A DNA stretch of 64,000 nucleotides from Archangium primigenium (GTDB taxonomy: Bacteria > Myxococcota > Myxococcia > Myxococcales > Myxococcaceae), in the NCBI RefSeq assembly GCF_016904885.1, contig NZ_JADWYI010000001.1, forward strand, positions 5,022,001 to 5,086,000, read 5' to 3'. The notes beneath the pieces were generated by a model that worked only from the letters and a program-made list of their open reading frames with translations, made no database searches and had not been told where the DNA came from. Position 1 is the first letter of the stretch, and each line of letters opens with the position of its first letter. This document shows positions 35,104 through 43,948 of this stretch, piece by piece. Both the position numbers and the translations under genes were made by a program.

Positions 35104-36327
35104 CTACGGGTAGTAGAACCCGACGTTCATGAAGTAGGCCTTGTGCCACAGATCGTCGCCGCCCACGCCCAGGCCATCCACATACGAGCCGGTGTACGGA
35201 TCGTTCCTGCCGAAGCGGAACTCCGCCGCGATCCACCACCGGTCATACAGGAAGAACGAGGTGCCCGCGAAGGCGCGATGCGAGGTCTTGAACGCCGCGT
35301 TGTCCTTGGTGAAGACGCTGTAGTTCAAGTACGGCCGCACGCCGCTGATGTGCTCCCACGAGCCCGGCACGCTGTAGCTGAGGTCGACCGAGAGGAACGT
35401 CCCCCGGGTGGCCACGTTGAAGGAGCCGCCGAAGCCGCCCAGGGTGATGAGTGAGGTGTTGCCGTCCGGATTGCGGGGGTTGATCCGCTGCAGGCCGCCC
35501 TCGACCATGCCGCGAAACCCGCCATGGTTGCCGACCCAATGGAGCGCGGCGGCCACGCGGCTGCCGGACGCGTTGAGATCCAGGTTCTGGATCCGGGAGT
35601 ACAGCCCGGAGGCACCGAACTCGGACGAGCTCTTCTCCCCATGGAAGAGCGTATAGGCCACGCGCCCGACGAACTGGTGCCGCTCGCGGCTGTTGGTGCC
35701 GCCCTCGACATAGCTGTCGTGCTGGACGAAGCCGATCGAGTACCGGTTCGCGTCCCGGGTCGGGCCGAAGTAGCTGCCCCCATCGCGCAGGTTGTAGGCT
35801 GCGGCGACCTGGAGCGCGCCGCCGACGTAGTTGTATTTGACGCCGACGTTGTGCACGTCCTCCAGGCCGATGACATTGGCCAGGGTCTGGTAGAACGAGC
35901 TGCTCACCCAGGGAAGGATGCCGAACGGCACTTGGTTCATTCCCAGGGTGAGCCTTTGCCTGTCGGTGAGGTTGTAGCCCAGGTACGCGAAGGTGACGTA
36001 GTTCTCCTCGCCCAGGTTGGTGGTGTCTGGGTAGCCGCGGGCATTGACGCCCCCGTAGAAGCGGTACTGGAAGGCGCCGAAGAAGGTCGGGGAGTCATAC
36101 CCGAGGTTCAGCCAGGCCACGTCCCAGGAAATGCCGCTCGTCGGTCGGGGCGCGTCCAGGGTGACATCCGCGCGGAAGCGCAGCGCGCCCCCCAGCTTCA
36201 ACGTCCCCTCACCCAGCTGGAACACCCCGAAGGGGGCGTCATCGGCCCTGGCGGCGGCGCCGGAGAGCAGGCTCAAGGCGCCTGCCAGCAGCGCGCGGCC
36301 GCGCCCGGTTCTTGGCGTGTGGCTCAT
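35104..36327 (-). CDS. Outer-membrane porin-like beta-barrel protein
   Basis: 407 residues with a Sec signal peptide ending AAARA before DDAPFG. The mature part is a succession of alternating amphipathic strands with periplasmic turns (LGGALRFRADVTL, TFFGAFQYRFYGGVN, YVTFAYLGYNL, RHQFVGRVAYTLFHG) and ends in NVGFYYP with terminal aromatics, as in 16-stranded trimeric porins. No plug domain, so not a TonB receptor. Substrate unknown. It converges with the ART-like gene, the stops lying 17 bases apart. Confidence 0.8.
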   Translation of the reverse strand: MSHTPRTGRGRALLAGALSLLSGAAARADDAPFGVFQLGEGTLKLGGALRFRADVTLDAPRPTSGISWDVAWLNLGYDSPTFFGAFQYRFYGGVNARGYPDTTNLGEENYVTFAYLGYNLTDRQRLTLGMNQVPFGILPWVSSSFYQTLANVIGLEDVHNVGVKYNYVGGALQVAAAYNLRDGGSYFGPTRDANRYSIGFVQHDSYVEGGTNSRERHQFVGRVAYTLFHGEKSSSEFGASGLYSRIQNLDLNASGSRVAAALHWVGNHGGFRGMVEGGLQRINPRNPDGNTSLITLGGFGGSFNVATRGTFLSVDLSYSVPGSWEHISGVRPYLNYSVFTKDNAAFKTSHRAFAGTSFFLYDRWWIAAEFRFGRNDPYTGSYVDGLGVGGDDLWHKAYFMNVGFYYP

Positions 36328-36384
36328 GCCCTCGTCTCATAGAGCGTCGAGGCCGAGGGCGCGAGCGCGAAAGCACGGGGGACT

Positions 36385-36903
36385 TCAGGGGATCTTGTCG
36401 CACCGCATCGCGTTGTCGGCCGTATTGGTGCAGGTGGGGCTGCTGCTCACCGCACAGACCGCATCACACTGGCGCTCGAACCAGCTGGCGCCGAGGGTGT
36501 ACCCCGAGGGGCACTGCAGACCACAGGCCGTGAACGTCGTCTGGTCCGGGTACGGCTTGGCGCAATTGACAGACAGCTTGGGCGTTCCGGCGAGGTCGCA
36601 GTTGGTTCGCTCATAGTATTGGGTCACGAAGCCGCCTTCCGGACAGCCTCCGCCGCACACGGAGTAGGTGCCTGATGCGGGGATCGGGTAGCACGCGATG
36701 GCGTTGTGCGCCTCGCAGGGGCCACAGCGGTAACCGTCGTCGGGGGCGCAGTAGTAGAAGCTGACATGGGGACAGGTGGCGTTGCAGAGGGAGGACTCCA
36801 CCGTTTCGGTGGACTCGACCGCGTCTGGGTCCGAGCGGGTCGCGGCGGAACCACACGCGGTCAGGAGCACCATCACCAAGGGGAGCGTGAGCAGGGACTT
36901 CAT
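36385..36903 (-). CDS. Cys-rich lipoprotein
   Basis: 172 residues from the second methionine (MKSLLTLPLVMVLLTACG), which gives a normal lipoprotein signal with Cys 17; an upstream ATG at 36921 adds six residues. The mature protein has about 17 Cys in CxxC and CxPS contexts (SLCNATCPHVSFYYCAPDD, CGGGCPEGGF, CGLQCPSGYT), suggesting two copies of a small disulfide-rich domain. Such secreted Cys-rich proteins are abundant in myxobacteria. Function unknown. Confidence 0.7.
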   Translation of the reverse strand: MKSLLTLPLVMVLLTACGSAATRSDPDAVESTETVESSLCNATCPHVSFYYCAPDDGYRCGPCEAHNAIACYPIPASGTYSVCGGGCPEGGFVTQYYERTNCDLAGTPKLSVNCAKPYPDQTTFTACGLQCPSGYTLGASWFERQCDAVCAVSSSPTCTNTADNAMRCDKIP

Positions 36904-36998
36904 CGACAGGCCTCGTTTCAATGGGAGCGCGTTCAGGCGCTCTCGTGGGGGGTGAGACGGAACGCCGCGCGCCTCGCGCGGCGGTGGAAGCCAGGAGG

Positions 36999-38297
36999 TC
37001 AGTCCCCGGGGGGAGGACAGCCCTCCTGGGAGTCGCGGCGCTCGAGCCAGCCATCGTTTTTCTGGCGCAGCTCCCGGGCCCGTTTCGAGCCCAGCTTCTC
37101 GGCCAGGGCGCGCTCGTAGGCATCGCCCAGGCCCAGGGTGAAGCGAACCAGACGCTCGGCGGGCGTCATGCCCGAGGGGTCGGACGGTGGGCTCTGGAGT
37201 CCCGCCCGCTCCCGGGCCAGCCGCTGATAGGCCTGCTGGAGGCTGAGCTCCGGAGACTTGTCGCGGATCTCATACTGGAGCGAATGCGCGGCCAGCACCT
37301 GTGCGCTGTCCTCGTCCCCCGTGACCTCGACGTAGATCGCCCTCAGCTGCGTGAGCGCCCAGGCGACGAAGGCCTCGTGGACGTCCTGGACCACGGCCAG
37401 CTCCGCCTCCGTGACGCCCAGCTCCGCCCACTCCCCGGCGTTGGGAAGATGAGGCCGCTGCTGGAGACTCGGTGCATCCCAGCGCAGCCGGCACTCCTTC
37501 GCCAGCTGGAGCAAGGTCTCGTGGCTCGGGTTGAGCCACGCGCCGGCCGAGGGCCGCCGCGCGCCCGGACGGGACTGCTCCAGCAGGCGCACCCGCTCGC
37601 GCAGGGACTCCAGCTCGGCCCCGGAAGCGTCCTCGCGGGGGCGCGACACGTGCGGGCCCCCCGAGGCGACGCCCGGGCTCTCCCCGGCGTGCTCGGACCC
37701 GGGCTCGGGGAGGCGCCGTGGCGCACGGTCCGCGAGCAGCTCCGCCCGCTCTCCCGCGCTCACCTCGGTGGTGTGGAGCAGGTGCGTGACGGCGACACGG
37801 CCCTCTTGCACGCTCAGGAGCGCCCGGGACGCGGGGGACGCGGGGACCTCGAGGGTGAAGCACGTCCCCCGGACCACGACCTGACCGGAGGGGGTGTCCA
37901 CCCGGAAGTCGGAGCCAGTCTCCACGCGGTAGAAGACGCGCCCCACGGACTGCTGCACGTGCACGGCGCCTCGGCGGCCCAGGCTCCAGCGCAGCCGCGT
38001 GCCGGGCTCGGCGACGGCGAGCGCGGACGGGCCCAGGGCGATCGTCTCGCGCCGCGTGAAGTCCCGCTCCCCGGCATGGGGCGGCCCGAACTCGCGCAGG
38101 GCCCACCAGGCCCCCGGCAGCGCGAGCAGCAGCACCGCGGCCACCGCGGCCAGCCGCCTCCAGGGCGGACGGCGCTCGGGCCGGGGGGCCAGGGGGAGCC
38201 GGGCGAGGACGCGGTCCGCGAGCCCGGGCGGGGGCTCGGGGACCTCGAAGGCGGAGAGATCCAACGACTCGGGATCGCGAGCGGGAGGGTCAGCCAT
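36999..38297 (-). CDS. FecR-domain transmembrane regulator paired with ECF sigma
   Basis: 432 residues from ATG 38297, overlapping the end of the sigma gene by 8 bases. A Pro-rich cytoplasmic N-terminus (about 1-48) precedes one membrane helix (LAAVAAVLLLALPGAWWAL, about 49-67). A FecR-type beta domain follows near 85-170 with FRVDTPSGQVVVRGTCFTLEV and SVQEGRVAVTHL. A Glu/Arg-rich coiled segment (ELESLRERVRLLEQSR) leads to a helical C-terminal domain of about 180 residues that I do not recognise. The cytoplasmic part should hold the sigma factor inactive until a signal is sensed outside the membrane. Confidence 0.82.
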   Translation of the reverse strand: MADPPARDPESLDLSAFEVPEPPPGLADRVLARLPLAPRPERRPPWRRLAAVAAVLLLALPGAWWALREFGPPHAGERDFTRRETIALGPSALAVAEPGTRLRWSLGRRGAVHVQQSVGRVFYRVETGSDFRVDTPSGQVVVRGTCFTLEVPASPASRALLSVQEGRVAVTHLLHTTEVSAGERAELLADRAPRRLPEPGSEHAGESPGVASGGPHVSRPREDASGAELESLRERVRLLEQSRPGARRPSAGAWLNPSHETLLQLAKECRLRWDAPSLQQRPHLPNAGEWAELGVTEAELAVVQDVHEAFVAWALTQLRAIYVEVTGDEDSAQVLAAHSLQYEIRDKSPELSLQQAYQRLARERAGLQSPPSDPSGMTPAERLVRFTLGLGDAYERALAEKLGSKRARELRQKNDGWLERRDSQEGCPPPGD

Positions 38298-38949
38298 GAT
38301 GGTGCTCCAGGGCCGTGCGCATGGCCGCGCGGGCACGCGCCAGGCGGCTCTTGAGGGTGCCCAGCTCCAGGTCGAGGATCCCGGCGATCTCCGCGTACTC
38401 CAGACCATGCAGCTCGCGCAGGACGAGGACCGCGCGCTGGTCCGGGGGCAGCTGGCCGAGCGCGTCGCGGATGGCCTGGCCCAGGGCGCGGCGCTCCACG
38501 AGGGAGTCGGCATGCAAGGGGCTGGAGACGGGCAGCGCCGCCAGCTCGTCCACGGCGACGACGAGGGAGGGTCTCCGCAGCTCGTTGAGCGCCAGCCGGG
38601 TGGCGATGGTGAGGATCCAGGTGGAGAGCTTCGCGGCGCCCTGGGGCTGGAAGTCCGGCAGGGCGCGGTAGACGCGCAGGAAGGTCTCCTGGGTGCAGTC
38701 CTCCACCAGCGCCCCGCGCCCGCTGGGCACCAGCAGCCGGTAGAGCAGGGCGTGGACGGGCTTCTGGTGGTGGAGCACCAGGGCCCGCATGGCGTCGGCG
38801 TCCCCGCGGCGGGCGCGCTCCACCACGGCGGGCGCGAGCTCGCTGGGGGTGCTCCGAGGGAGGGGCGTCTGTGGACCGAGGACCGCCAGGATGGGCATTT
38901 CAGCGGGTTGCACCCGCCAGGGTCCAAAAGGTTCCCGGCGGGATTTCAT
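38290..38949 (-). CDS. ECF-type RNA polymerase sigma factor
   Basis: Up to 219 residues; the true start may be the MPILAVLGP methionine at 38898. Sigma-2 is evident in VEDCTQETFLRVYRALPDFQ and KLSTWILTIATRLALNELRR, and sigma-4 in LGQLPPDQRAVLVLRELHGLEYAEIAGILDLELGTLKSRLARARAAM, a textbook helix-turn-helix. The stop overlaps the FecR-like gene start by 8 bases (ATGGCTGA), so the pair is translationally coupled, the standard arrangement for sigma and its membrane anti-sigma. Targets unknown. Confidence 0.92.
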   Translation of the reverse strand: MKSRREPFGPWRVQPAEMPILAVLGPQTPLPRSTPSELAPAVVERARRGDADAMRALVLHHQKPVHALLYRLLVPSGRGALVEDCTQETFLRVYRALPDFQPQGAAKLSTWILTIATRLALNELRRPSLVVAVDELAALPVSSPLHADSLVERRALGQAIRDALGQLPPDQRAVLVLRELHGLEYAEIAGILDLELGTLKSRLARARAAMRTALEHHHG

Positions 38950-38991
38950 TTTCCGCGCGGCGTGCCCCGCCTGCCTCCATGGAGTTCGGCG

Positions 38992-39519
38992 TCACCGGAC
39001 GAACACGGGGGCGAACAGCTCGACGGTGTAGGGCACGGCCACCGCGCCCGGGGCCTGGATGCGCACGAGGAACGCGCCGCCGTGTTCGGCCCGGAGGAGC
39101 CGCACCTCGCCCGCCGCGCGCTGGGCGATGTCTCCGGGCGCGTCCAGGGGCAGGGGCCGGCCTTCCACGTCCAGGAGGTCGACCTCCAGCGCGCCCCGGG
39201 CCGCCTCCCAGTGCACGCGCACTCCCGCCGGGTGGCAACAGTCCCCCCAGGCATGCAGCCAGTTCGCCACGCCCGGACGCGCCACCTGGTCCTCGAGCGT
39301 CAACGGTCCATGGTTGAAGACGTGCGAGCGCGGAGGGGTGGCCAGGGCCTGTTTCCGCGGGTCGTCATCCCCTCGCGGGTCGTCCGTCCGTGCGGCCTGC
39401 ACGGAGGCCACGGGAGGCGGATGCCGACAGCCCGGGCCCATGAGGGCCCCGAGCCCCAACCCCAGGCATCCCAGGAACACCGTCGACAGCGTGTGGCGTC
39501 TGACTTTGGACGTGTGCAT
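38992..39519 (-). CDS. Lipoprotein upstream of the ECF sigma gene
   Basis: 175 residues. A basic start and hydrophobic segment end in GALMGPGC, a lipobox with Cys 31. The mature part has a His/Cys segment (NWLHAWGDCCHPAGVRVHWE) and a beta-rich end (LLDVEGRPLPLDAPGDIAQ, GGAFLVRIQAPGAVAVPYTVELFAP) that resembles the small jelly-roll PPC-like domains of secreted proteins. It sits 42 bases upstream of the sigma/FecR pair on the same strand, so it may be part of the same signalling unit. Function unknown. Confidence 0.7.
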   Translation of the reverse strand: MHTSKVRRHTLSTVFLGCLGLGLGALMGPGCRHPPPVASVQAARTDDPRGDDDPRKQALATPPRSHVFNHGPLTLEDQVARPGVANWLHAWGDCCHPAGVRVHWEAARGALEVDLLDVEGRPLPLDAPGDIAQRAAGEVRLLRAEHGGAFLVRIQAPGAVAVPYTVELFAPVFVR

Positions 39520-39629
39520 GGGAATCTCAGCGGAACGTATCGGCGAGTCGGGGAGGGGGCTCGGAGGGAGGTCGCGGATGGGACCTCTCCAAGACTACCC
39601 CGACGCTCCGTCCCGTCCGTGGGTCTCGC

Positions 39630-40211
39630 CTACTTCGTGTAGCCGCTGGTCGTGACGGGCTTGCCTTCCTTCAGGCGGGAGTCCCGCGTCTTGTCCGCCG
39701 CGTGCTGCACGAGCTTCTGGTACGGGGCGTCGTTCGTGAAGCCGTTGAACAGGCGCTTGGCGTTCTCGCCGTTGACCATGGAGGGCTTGGTGTTGCCGAG
39801 GATGCTCACCTGCGCCGTCAAGGGCAGCGAGCAGGCCCCGTTCTCCTTGAACACCGCCGGGTGCATCTGGATGAAGTCGTCGTAGACGTGGTCCGCGCCC
39901 TGCGTCTTGAGCAGATGGGTGGCCGCGCGGTGGAGCGTCTCGCGGTTGGACTCGCTGTAGGTCCGCGCCTCCGGCTGCGTGTACGACGCCTCGGCGTCCT
40001 TGAACTGCTTCTGGACCTTCACCATCTCCTGCCACTTGTCGGCGTTGGCCGGGTCGGCCTTGGCCATCTTCGCGTAGAAGTCGTCCTGGCCGATGGAGGC
40101 CTTCACGTCCTGGTAGCCCGGCGTGGACGGCTTCGGCGACGGGGACTGCGTCTGGGGGGAGGGGAAGGACGGGCGCTGGGGCTGGGAGAAGCCGAGGATC
40201 CGCTTGAGCAT
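39630..40211 (-). CDS. Hypothetical cytosolic or exported-effector-like protein
   Basis: 193 residues from ATG 40211 with GGAG six bases upstream. No signal peptide. Residues 5-32 are Pro/Ser/Gln-rich and flexible (SQPQRPSFPSPQTQS). The rest is helical and soluble with segments YAKMAKADPANADKWQEMVKVQKQF, ESNRETLHRAATHLLKTQG and LFNGFTNDAPYQKLVQHAADKTRD. I do not recognise it. It stands alone, 110 bases from each neighbour. Confidence 0.65.
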   Translation of the reverse strand: MLKRILGFSQPQRPSFPSPQTQSPSPKPSTPGYQDVKASIGQDDFYAKMAKADPANADKWQEMVKVQKQFKDAEASYTQPEARTYSESNRETLHRAATHLLKTQGADHVYDDFIQMHPAVFKENGACSLPLTAQVSILGNTKPSMVNGENAKRLFNGFTNDAPYQKLVQHAADKTRDSRLKEGKPVTTSGYTK

Positions 40212-40318
40212 GGTGGACTCCGTGTGTGTGTCTTTTGAGTAGATTGTCGGCGCAAGGCGCCGAACGTTGCGCATCCACACACAGCATCCTCCCACTGACC
40301 GATGCTCCCCCTGTCGGC

Positions 40319-41068
40319 TCAGACCATGCCGCCGTTCACGCGCAGCACCTGGCCGTGGACCCAGCCGGACTCCTCGCCCACCAGGAAGGCGACCACGCGC
40401 ACCATGTCCTCCACCGTGCCCAACCGCTCCATGGGGGCCCGCTTGATGATGGCGTCGATCAACTCCTGGGACTTGCCCTCGAAGAACAGCTCGGTGGCCG
40501 CGGGGCCCGGGGCCACCACGTTCACCCGGATGTTCCGCCCGCGCAGCTCGTTGGCGAAGACGCGGCTCATCGTCTCCACGGCGGCCTTGCTCGCCGCGTA
40601 CACGGCGTAGCCGGGGTTGAGCGTGCCCACCACGCTGGTGGAGACGTTCACGATGCGCGAGCCCGCGGGCATGCGCTGACTCGCCTCGCGCAGGGTGTTG
40701 AACGTGCCCCGGACGTTGATGGACATGATGCGCTCGTAGAGGGCGTCGCTCGTCTGCGCGATCGTCTCCTGGTGCTGGCCCACGCCCGCGTTGTTCACCA
40801 GCACGGTGACCGGCCCCCACGTGCGCTCCGCCACGTCGAACAGGTGCTTCGCCTCGTCGGGCTTGGAGACATCGGCGCGCACGGCCAGCGCTCGGCCGCC
40901 CGCCTGGGTGATCTCCCGCACGACCTCGGCGGCCTGTTGCTCGTTGCTCGCGTAGTTGACGAGGACGGCGCGGCCCTCGTGCGCCAGCCGCACGGCGATG
41001 GCCCGGCCAATCCCGCGCGAGGCTCCGGTGATGATGGCGACATCCGTGGTCTTCTCGGGGGTCTTCAT
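40319..41068 (-). CDS. Short-chain dehydrogenase/reductase
   Basis: 249 residues. Classical SDR: TGASRGIG at 14-21 (cofactor), NNAG near 94, catalytic Ser and YAASK near 153-157, and a C-terminal GQVLRVNGGMV. Closest in style to 3-oxoacyl-ACP reductase-like enzymes; the loop NYASNEQQA suggests NADP(H). Divergent from a LysR-type regulator gene with 124 bases between starts, so it is probably the regulator's target. Confidence 0.9.
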   Translation of the reverse strand: MKTPEKTTDVAIITGASRGIGRAIAVRLAHEGRAVLVNYASNEQQAAEVVREITQAGGRALAVRADVSKPDEAKHLFDVAERTWGPVTVLVNNAGVGQHQETIAQTSDALYERIMSINVRGTFNTLREASQRMPAGSRIVNVSTSVVGTLNPGYAVYAASKAAVETMSRVFANELRGRNIRVNVVAPGPAATELFFEGKSQELIDAIIKRAPMERLGTVEDMVRVVAFLVGEESGWVHGQVLRVNGGMV

Positions 41069-41168
41069 GGGGATTCTCCGTGAGGAAACCGGGCCTCCAG
41101 GGCCCGGACACACGGCATGAATACGGGCGCGCCGTCGTTCAGGGAAGGCGAACGCCGTGGCTTCTCCA

Positions 41169-41183
41169 TTCAAAATCCATGAA
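41169..41183. promoter_or_regulatory. T-N11-A dyad between LysR and SDR genes
   Basis: TTCA, seven bases, TGAA forms a dyad containing the T-N11-A core typical of LysR-type binding sites. It lies 10 bases before the regulator start and about 100 bases upstream of the SDR start, in the AT-rich centre of the shared control region. Confidence 0.4.
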
Positions 41184-41192
41184 CAATGGGGG

Positions 41193-42122
41193 ATGGATCG
41201 TCTGGACGAGATGCGCGTCTTCACCCGCATCGTCGAGCTGGGGAGCTTCTCCAAGGCGGCGAAGGATCTGCGCATGCCGCGCGCCACGGTCACGCTCGCC
41301 GTGCAGCGGTTGGAGGCGCGGCTCGGCGTGCGCCTGCTGCACCGCACGACGCGCGAGGTGAGCGTATCGGCCGAGGGGCAGCTCTTCCACCGCACCTGCA
41401 CGCGGCTGCTGTCGGACCTGGAGAGCGCGGAGGCGGAGCTGGCCCCGGGCGGTGCGAAGCCGCGGGGCACGGTGCGCGTGCACATGGTGGGCAACATGGC
41501 GGCGAACATCGTCATCCCCGCGCTGCCGGAGTTCCATGAGCGCTACCCGCAGGTGGACGTGGTGGTGGGCACGGGGGACCGGCCGGTGGACCTCGCGCGA
41601 GAAGGGGTGGACTGCGCGCTGCGCGGGGGCACCGTGGACACGCCGGGGCTGGTGGTGCGGCGCTTGCCGCCCATGCCGCAGGTGACCTGCGCGAGCGCGC
41701 TCTACCTCGCCCGGCGCGGGGAGCCCCGCACCCTGGAGGCGCTGGAGGCCCACCACGCGGTGAACTACCTGGAGCGCGCCACGGGCAAGCCCTACCCCCT
41801 GGACTTCGTGGTGCGGGGCGAGCCACGCGCGCTCGTCCTCGCGGGGACCCTGACGGTGACGGAGTCCGAGGCCTATATCGCCGGGGGCCTGGCGCACTTC
41901 GGCCTCATCCAGGTGCCGGCCTCGGGCGTCGCGAACCACCTGGCCGAGGGGCGGCTGCGCGAGGTGCTCGCCCACGTGCGTCCGCCCCCGTTGCCCCTCG
42001 CGCTGGTGCACCCCTACCAGCGCAAGGTGCCCCCGCGCGTGCGCGTGTTCATGGACTGGCTCGTGGCCCTGCTCGAGCGGCACTTCGGCGCCGCCTCGCC
42101 CGCGCGGACGGGGGACGGGTAG
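41193..42122 (+). CDS. LysR-family transcriptional regulator
   Basis: 309 residues from ATG 41193 (MDRLDEMRVF), chosen because this matches the usual LysR start; an ATG at 41157 adds 12 atypical residues. The winged helix-turn-helix covers residues 1-60 (FTRIVELGSFSKAAKDLRMPRATVTLAVQRLEARLGVRLLHRTTR), then an effector-binding domain of periplasmic-binding type. The DRLDEMRVF...PRATVT style belongs to the group that often regulates divergent oxidoreductases, here the SDR gene. Confidence 0.92.
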   Translation: MDRLDEMRVFTRIVELGSFSKAAKDLRMPRATVTLAVQRLEARLGVRLLHRTTREVSVSAEGQLFHRTCTRLLSDLESAEAELAPGGAKPRGTVRVHMVGNMAANIVIPALPEFHERYPQVDVVVGTGDRPVDLAREGVDCALRGGTVDTPGLVVRRLPPMPQVTCASALYLARRGEPRTLEALEAHHAVNYLERATGKPYPLDFVVRGEPRALVLAGTLTVTESEAYIAGGLAHFGLIQVPASGVANHLAEGRLREVLAHVRPPPLPLALVHPYQRKVPPRVRVFMDWLVALLERHFGAASPARTGDG

Positions 42123-43058
42123 CTACTTGGACTCGACCCGCCCGAGCGGCTGGGCCGTGTCCGTCAGCGCCCGCTGCGCGTCCTTCCAGGCGGGGTCTCC
42201 CGGGTAGAGCGCGGAGCGCAGGTAGGCCCAGGACAGGCGCTGGACGGCGGCCACGCGCGCGGGGTTCTCGTCCGTGGTCTCGGCGACGTCGTACCCGGAG
42301 ACGCCGCCCAGGCCGTGCTCCGCGCCGAACAGGGTGAGCAGGGACTTGGGGCCCGGGGCGAGCGTGTAGGGATCCGCGTGCCAGGAGGGGCCCGCGACCG
42401 TCAGGTGGGTCGAGTCGTCCTGGTCGCCGGCGACCACGAGCGTGGGCGTCGTCATCGTGGAGAAGTCGGTGGTCGAGAAGAAGGAGTAGTTCTCGGCCGC
42501 GAACGCGCTGAGGGCATCGCCCCGGCCGGGCGCGGCGAGCAGCACGCCGGCTTTGATTCGAGGCTCGGCGAGGGTCACGTCCGTGCCGCCCGGGAGCGCC
42601 TTGCTCCGGGCGCCGAGCAGCAGGCTCGCGGTGTGTCCGCCCATCGAGTGCCCGAGGACGGCCACCCGGCCGCGGTCCACGCGCCCGGCGAGCCCGAGGA
42701 CGGCGCCCTCGATCATGTCGAGCTGATCGAGGATGCGCGTCATGTCCTGGGCCCGCGAGCGCCAGTACAGGGGCGCATCGGGCACCTCGGGGCCGAGGCT
42801 GAGCGTCTTCGAGTCCAGGTGGGTGGGCTGGATCACGACGAAGCCATGCGCCGCGAAATAGTGGGCGAGCGGGGCGTAGCCGTTCAACGACGAGAGGTGG
42901 TTGGATCGGCCGTGGCCGTGCGAGAGCAGGAGGATGGGCAGGTGGCTTCCGGTCACGGGCGCGGAGACGCGCACCTGGAGGTCGACGCCGCGGCCGGGGG
43001 CGGGCAGCACGAGGGGGCTGACCGAGAGGACGGGGGTGGGGGCGTGGGGCGCGTTCAT
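42123..43058 (-). CDS. Alpha/beta hydrolase, probable secreted-type lipase fold
   Basis: 311 residues. Start overlaps the stop of the upstream SDR gene (ATGA). Oxyanion region LLLSHGHGRSNHL, nucleophile elbow VLGHSMGGHTASLL with catalytic Ser, an Asp in VVAGDQDDSTHL and His in FGAEHGLGG complete the triad. The sequence resembles the chlorophyllase/PET-hydrolase-like group of esterases. No signal peptide, so cytosolic. It is coupled to an SDR, which suggests that an ester and the resulting alcohol or ketone are handled together. Confidence 0.85.
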   Translation of the reverse strand: MNAPHAPTPVLSVSPLVLPAPGRGVDLQVRVSAPVTGSHLPILLLSHGHGRSNHLSSLNGYAPLAHYFAAHGFVVIQPTHLDSKTLSLGPEVPDAPLYWRSRAQDMTRILDQLDMIEGAVLGLAGRVDRGRVAVLGHSMGGHTASLLLGARSKALPGGTDVTLAEPRIKAGVLLAAPGRGDALSAFAAENYSFFSTTDFSTMTTPTLVVAGDQDDSTHLTVAGPSWHADPYTLAPGPKSLLTLFGAEHGLGGVSGYDVAETTDENPARVAAVQRLSWAYLRSALYPGDPAWKDAQRALTDTAQPLGRVESK

Positions 43059-43834
43059 GACTGCTTCTCCTGGTACGCCCGCACGTGCGTGGACGCGTCG
43101 GGCTGGGTGTAGACGTCTCCGCGGGCGTTCAGGGCGGCGTCGCACACCACGTGCGCGACCTCTTCCGCCGTCTGGGGCGCGCCGCTCACGGCGGCGAGGG
43201 CCTCGGCGGGAAGCCGCGCGCTCGGCGCCGTGGGCTGACCCAGCGCGTTGCGGCCGAAGTCGGTCGTGATCCGACCGGGGTACACGACCACCACGCGCAG
43301 GTGAGGATGCGAGCCCGCCAGCTCCATGCGGAACGCCTCCGAGAGCGACATCATCGCCGCCTTGGACGCCGCGTAGGCCGCGCGCGGAGGCAGGGGGATG
43401 CGGCCGAGCAGGGACGACACGTTCACGATCGCGCCCGTGCCGCGGGCCTGGAGGTGGGGCGTGACGACCTGCATGCCGTAGAGCACCGACTTCAGGTTGT
43501 CGCGGATCATCGCGTCGACGTCGTCGTCGGTGATCTCCAGCAGGGGGCGGCCGATGCCACGGCCCACGTTGTTGATCCAGATGTCGACGCGGCCGAACCG
43601 CGCGAGGGCCTCGTCGAAGAGGCGTTGCACGTCATCGCGCTTCGTCATGTCGGCGACGACGGCGAGGGCCTGGCTCCCACACCGGCGGGCCACGTCGCCC
43701 AGGGGGCCGGCGCGGCGCGCGGCCAGGACGACCGAGGCGCCCCTCCGCGCGAGCTCCTCCGCGACGGCGGCCCCCACGCCTCCACTCGCTCCAGTGACGA
43801 CCACGACCTGCTCCGAGAAATCTCGATGGCTCAT
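43055..43834 (-). CDS. Short-chain dehydrogenase/reductase
   Basis: 259 residues. TGASGGVG at 14-21, NNVGRG near 90, catalytic Ser in NVSSLLG and YAASK near 156. The stop codon overlaps the start of the downstream hydrolase (ATGA), so the two are translated together. The divergent AraC-type regulator starts 114 bases away and likely controls both. Confidence 0.9.
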   Translation of the reverse strand: MSHRDFSEQVVVVTGASGGVGAAVAEELARRGASVVLAARRAGPLGDVARRCGSQALAVVADMTKRDDVQRLFDEALARFGRVDIWINNVGRGIGRPLLEITDDDVDAMIRDNLKSVLYGMQVVTPHLQARGTGAIVNVSSLLGRIPLPPRAAYAASKAAMMSLSEAFRMELAGSHPHLRVVVVYPGRITTDFGRNALGQPTAPSARLPAEALAAVSGAPQTAEEVAHVVCDAALNARGDVYTQPDASTHVRAYQEKQS

Positions 43835-43948
43835 GCTCACGGTCGTACCTCCCGCCGCCGCGCGGGGATTGGAAGGAACGGACATTTCACTCGGGCCCTC
43901 CCCAGGCTTGAACGGCCGCAGTGGACACACGAGAATGCGAGGCCACGC

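Noticed and set aside
40226-41083. Plus-strand frame over the SDR gene
   Set aside because: Antisense to a gene with complete SDR motifs; no domain or ribosome site.
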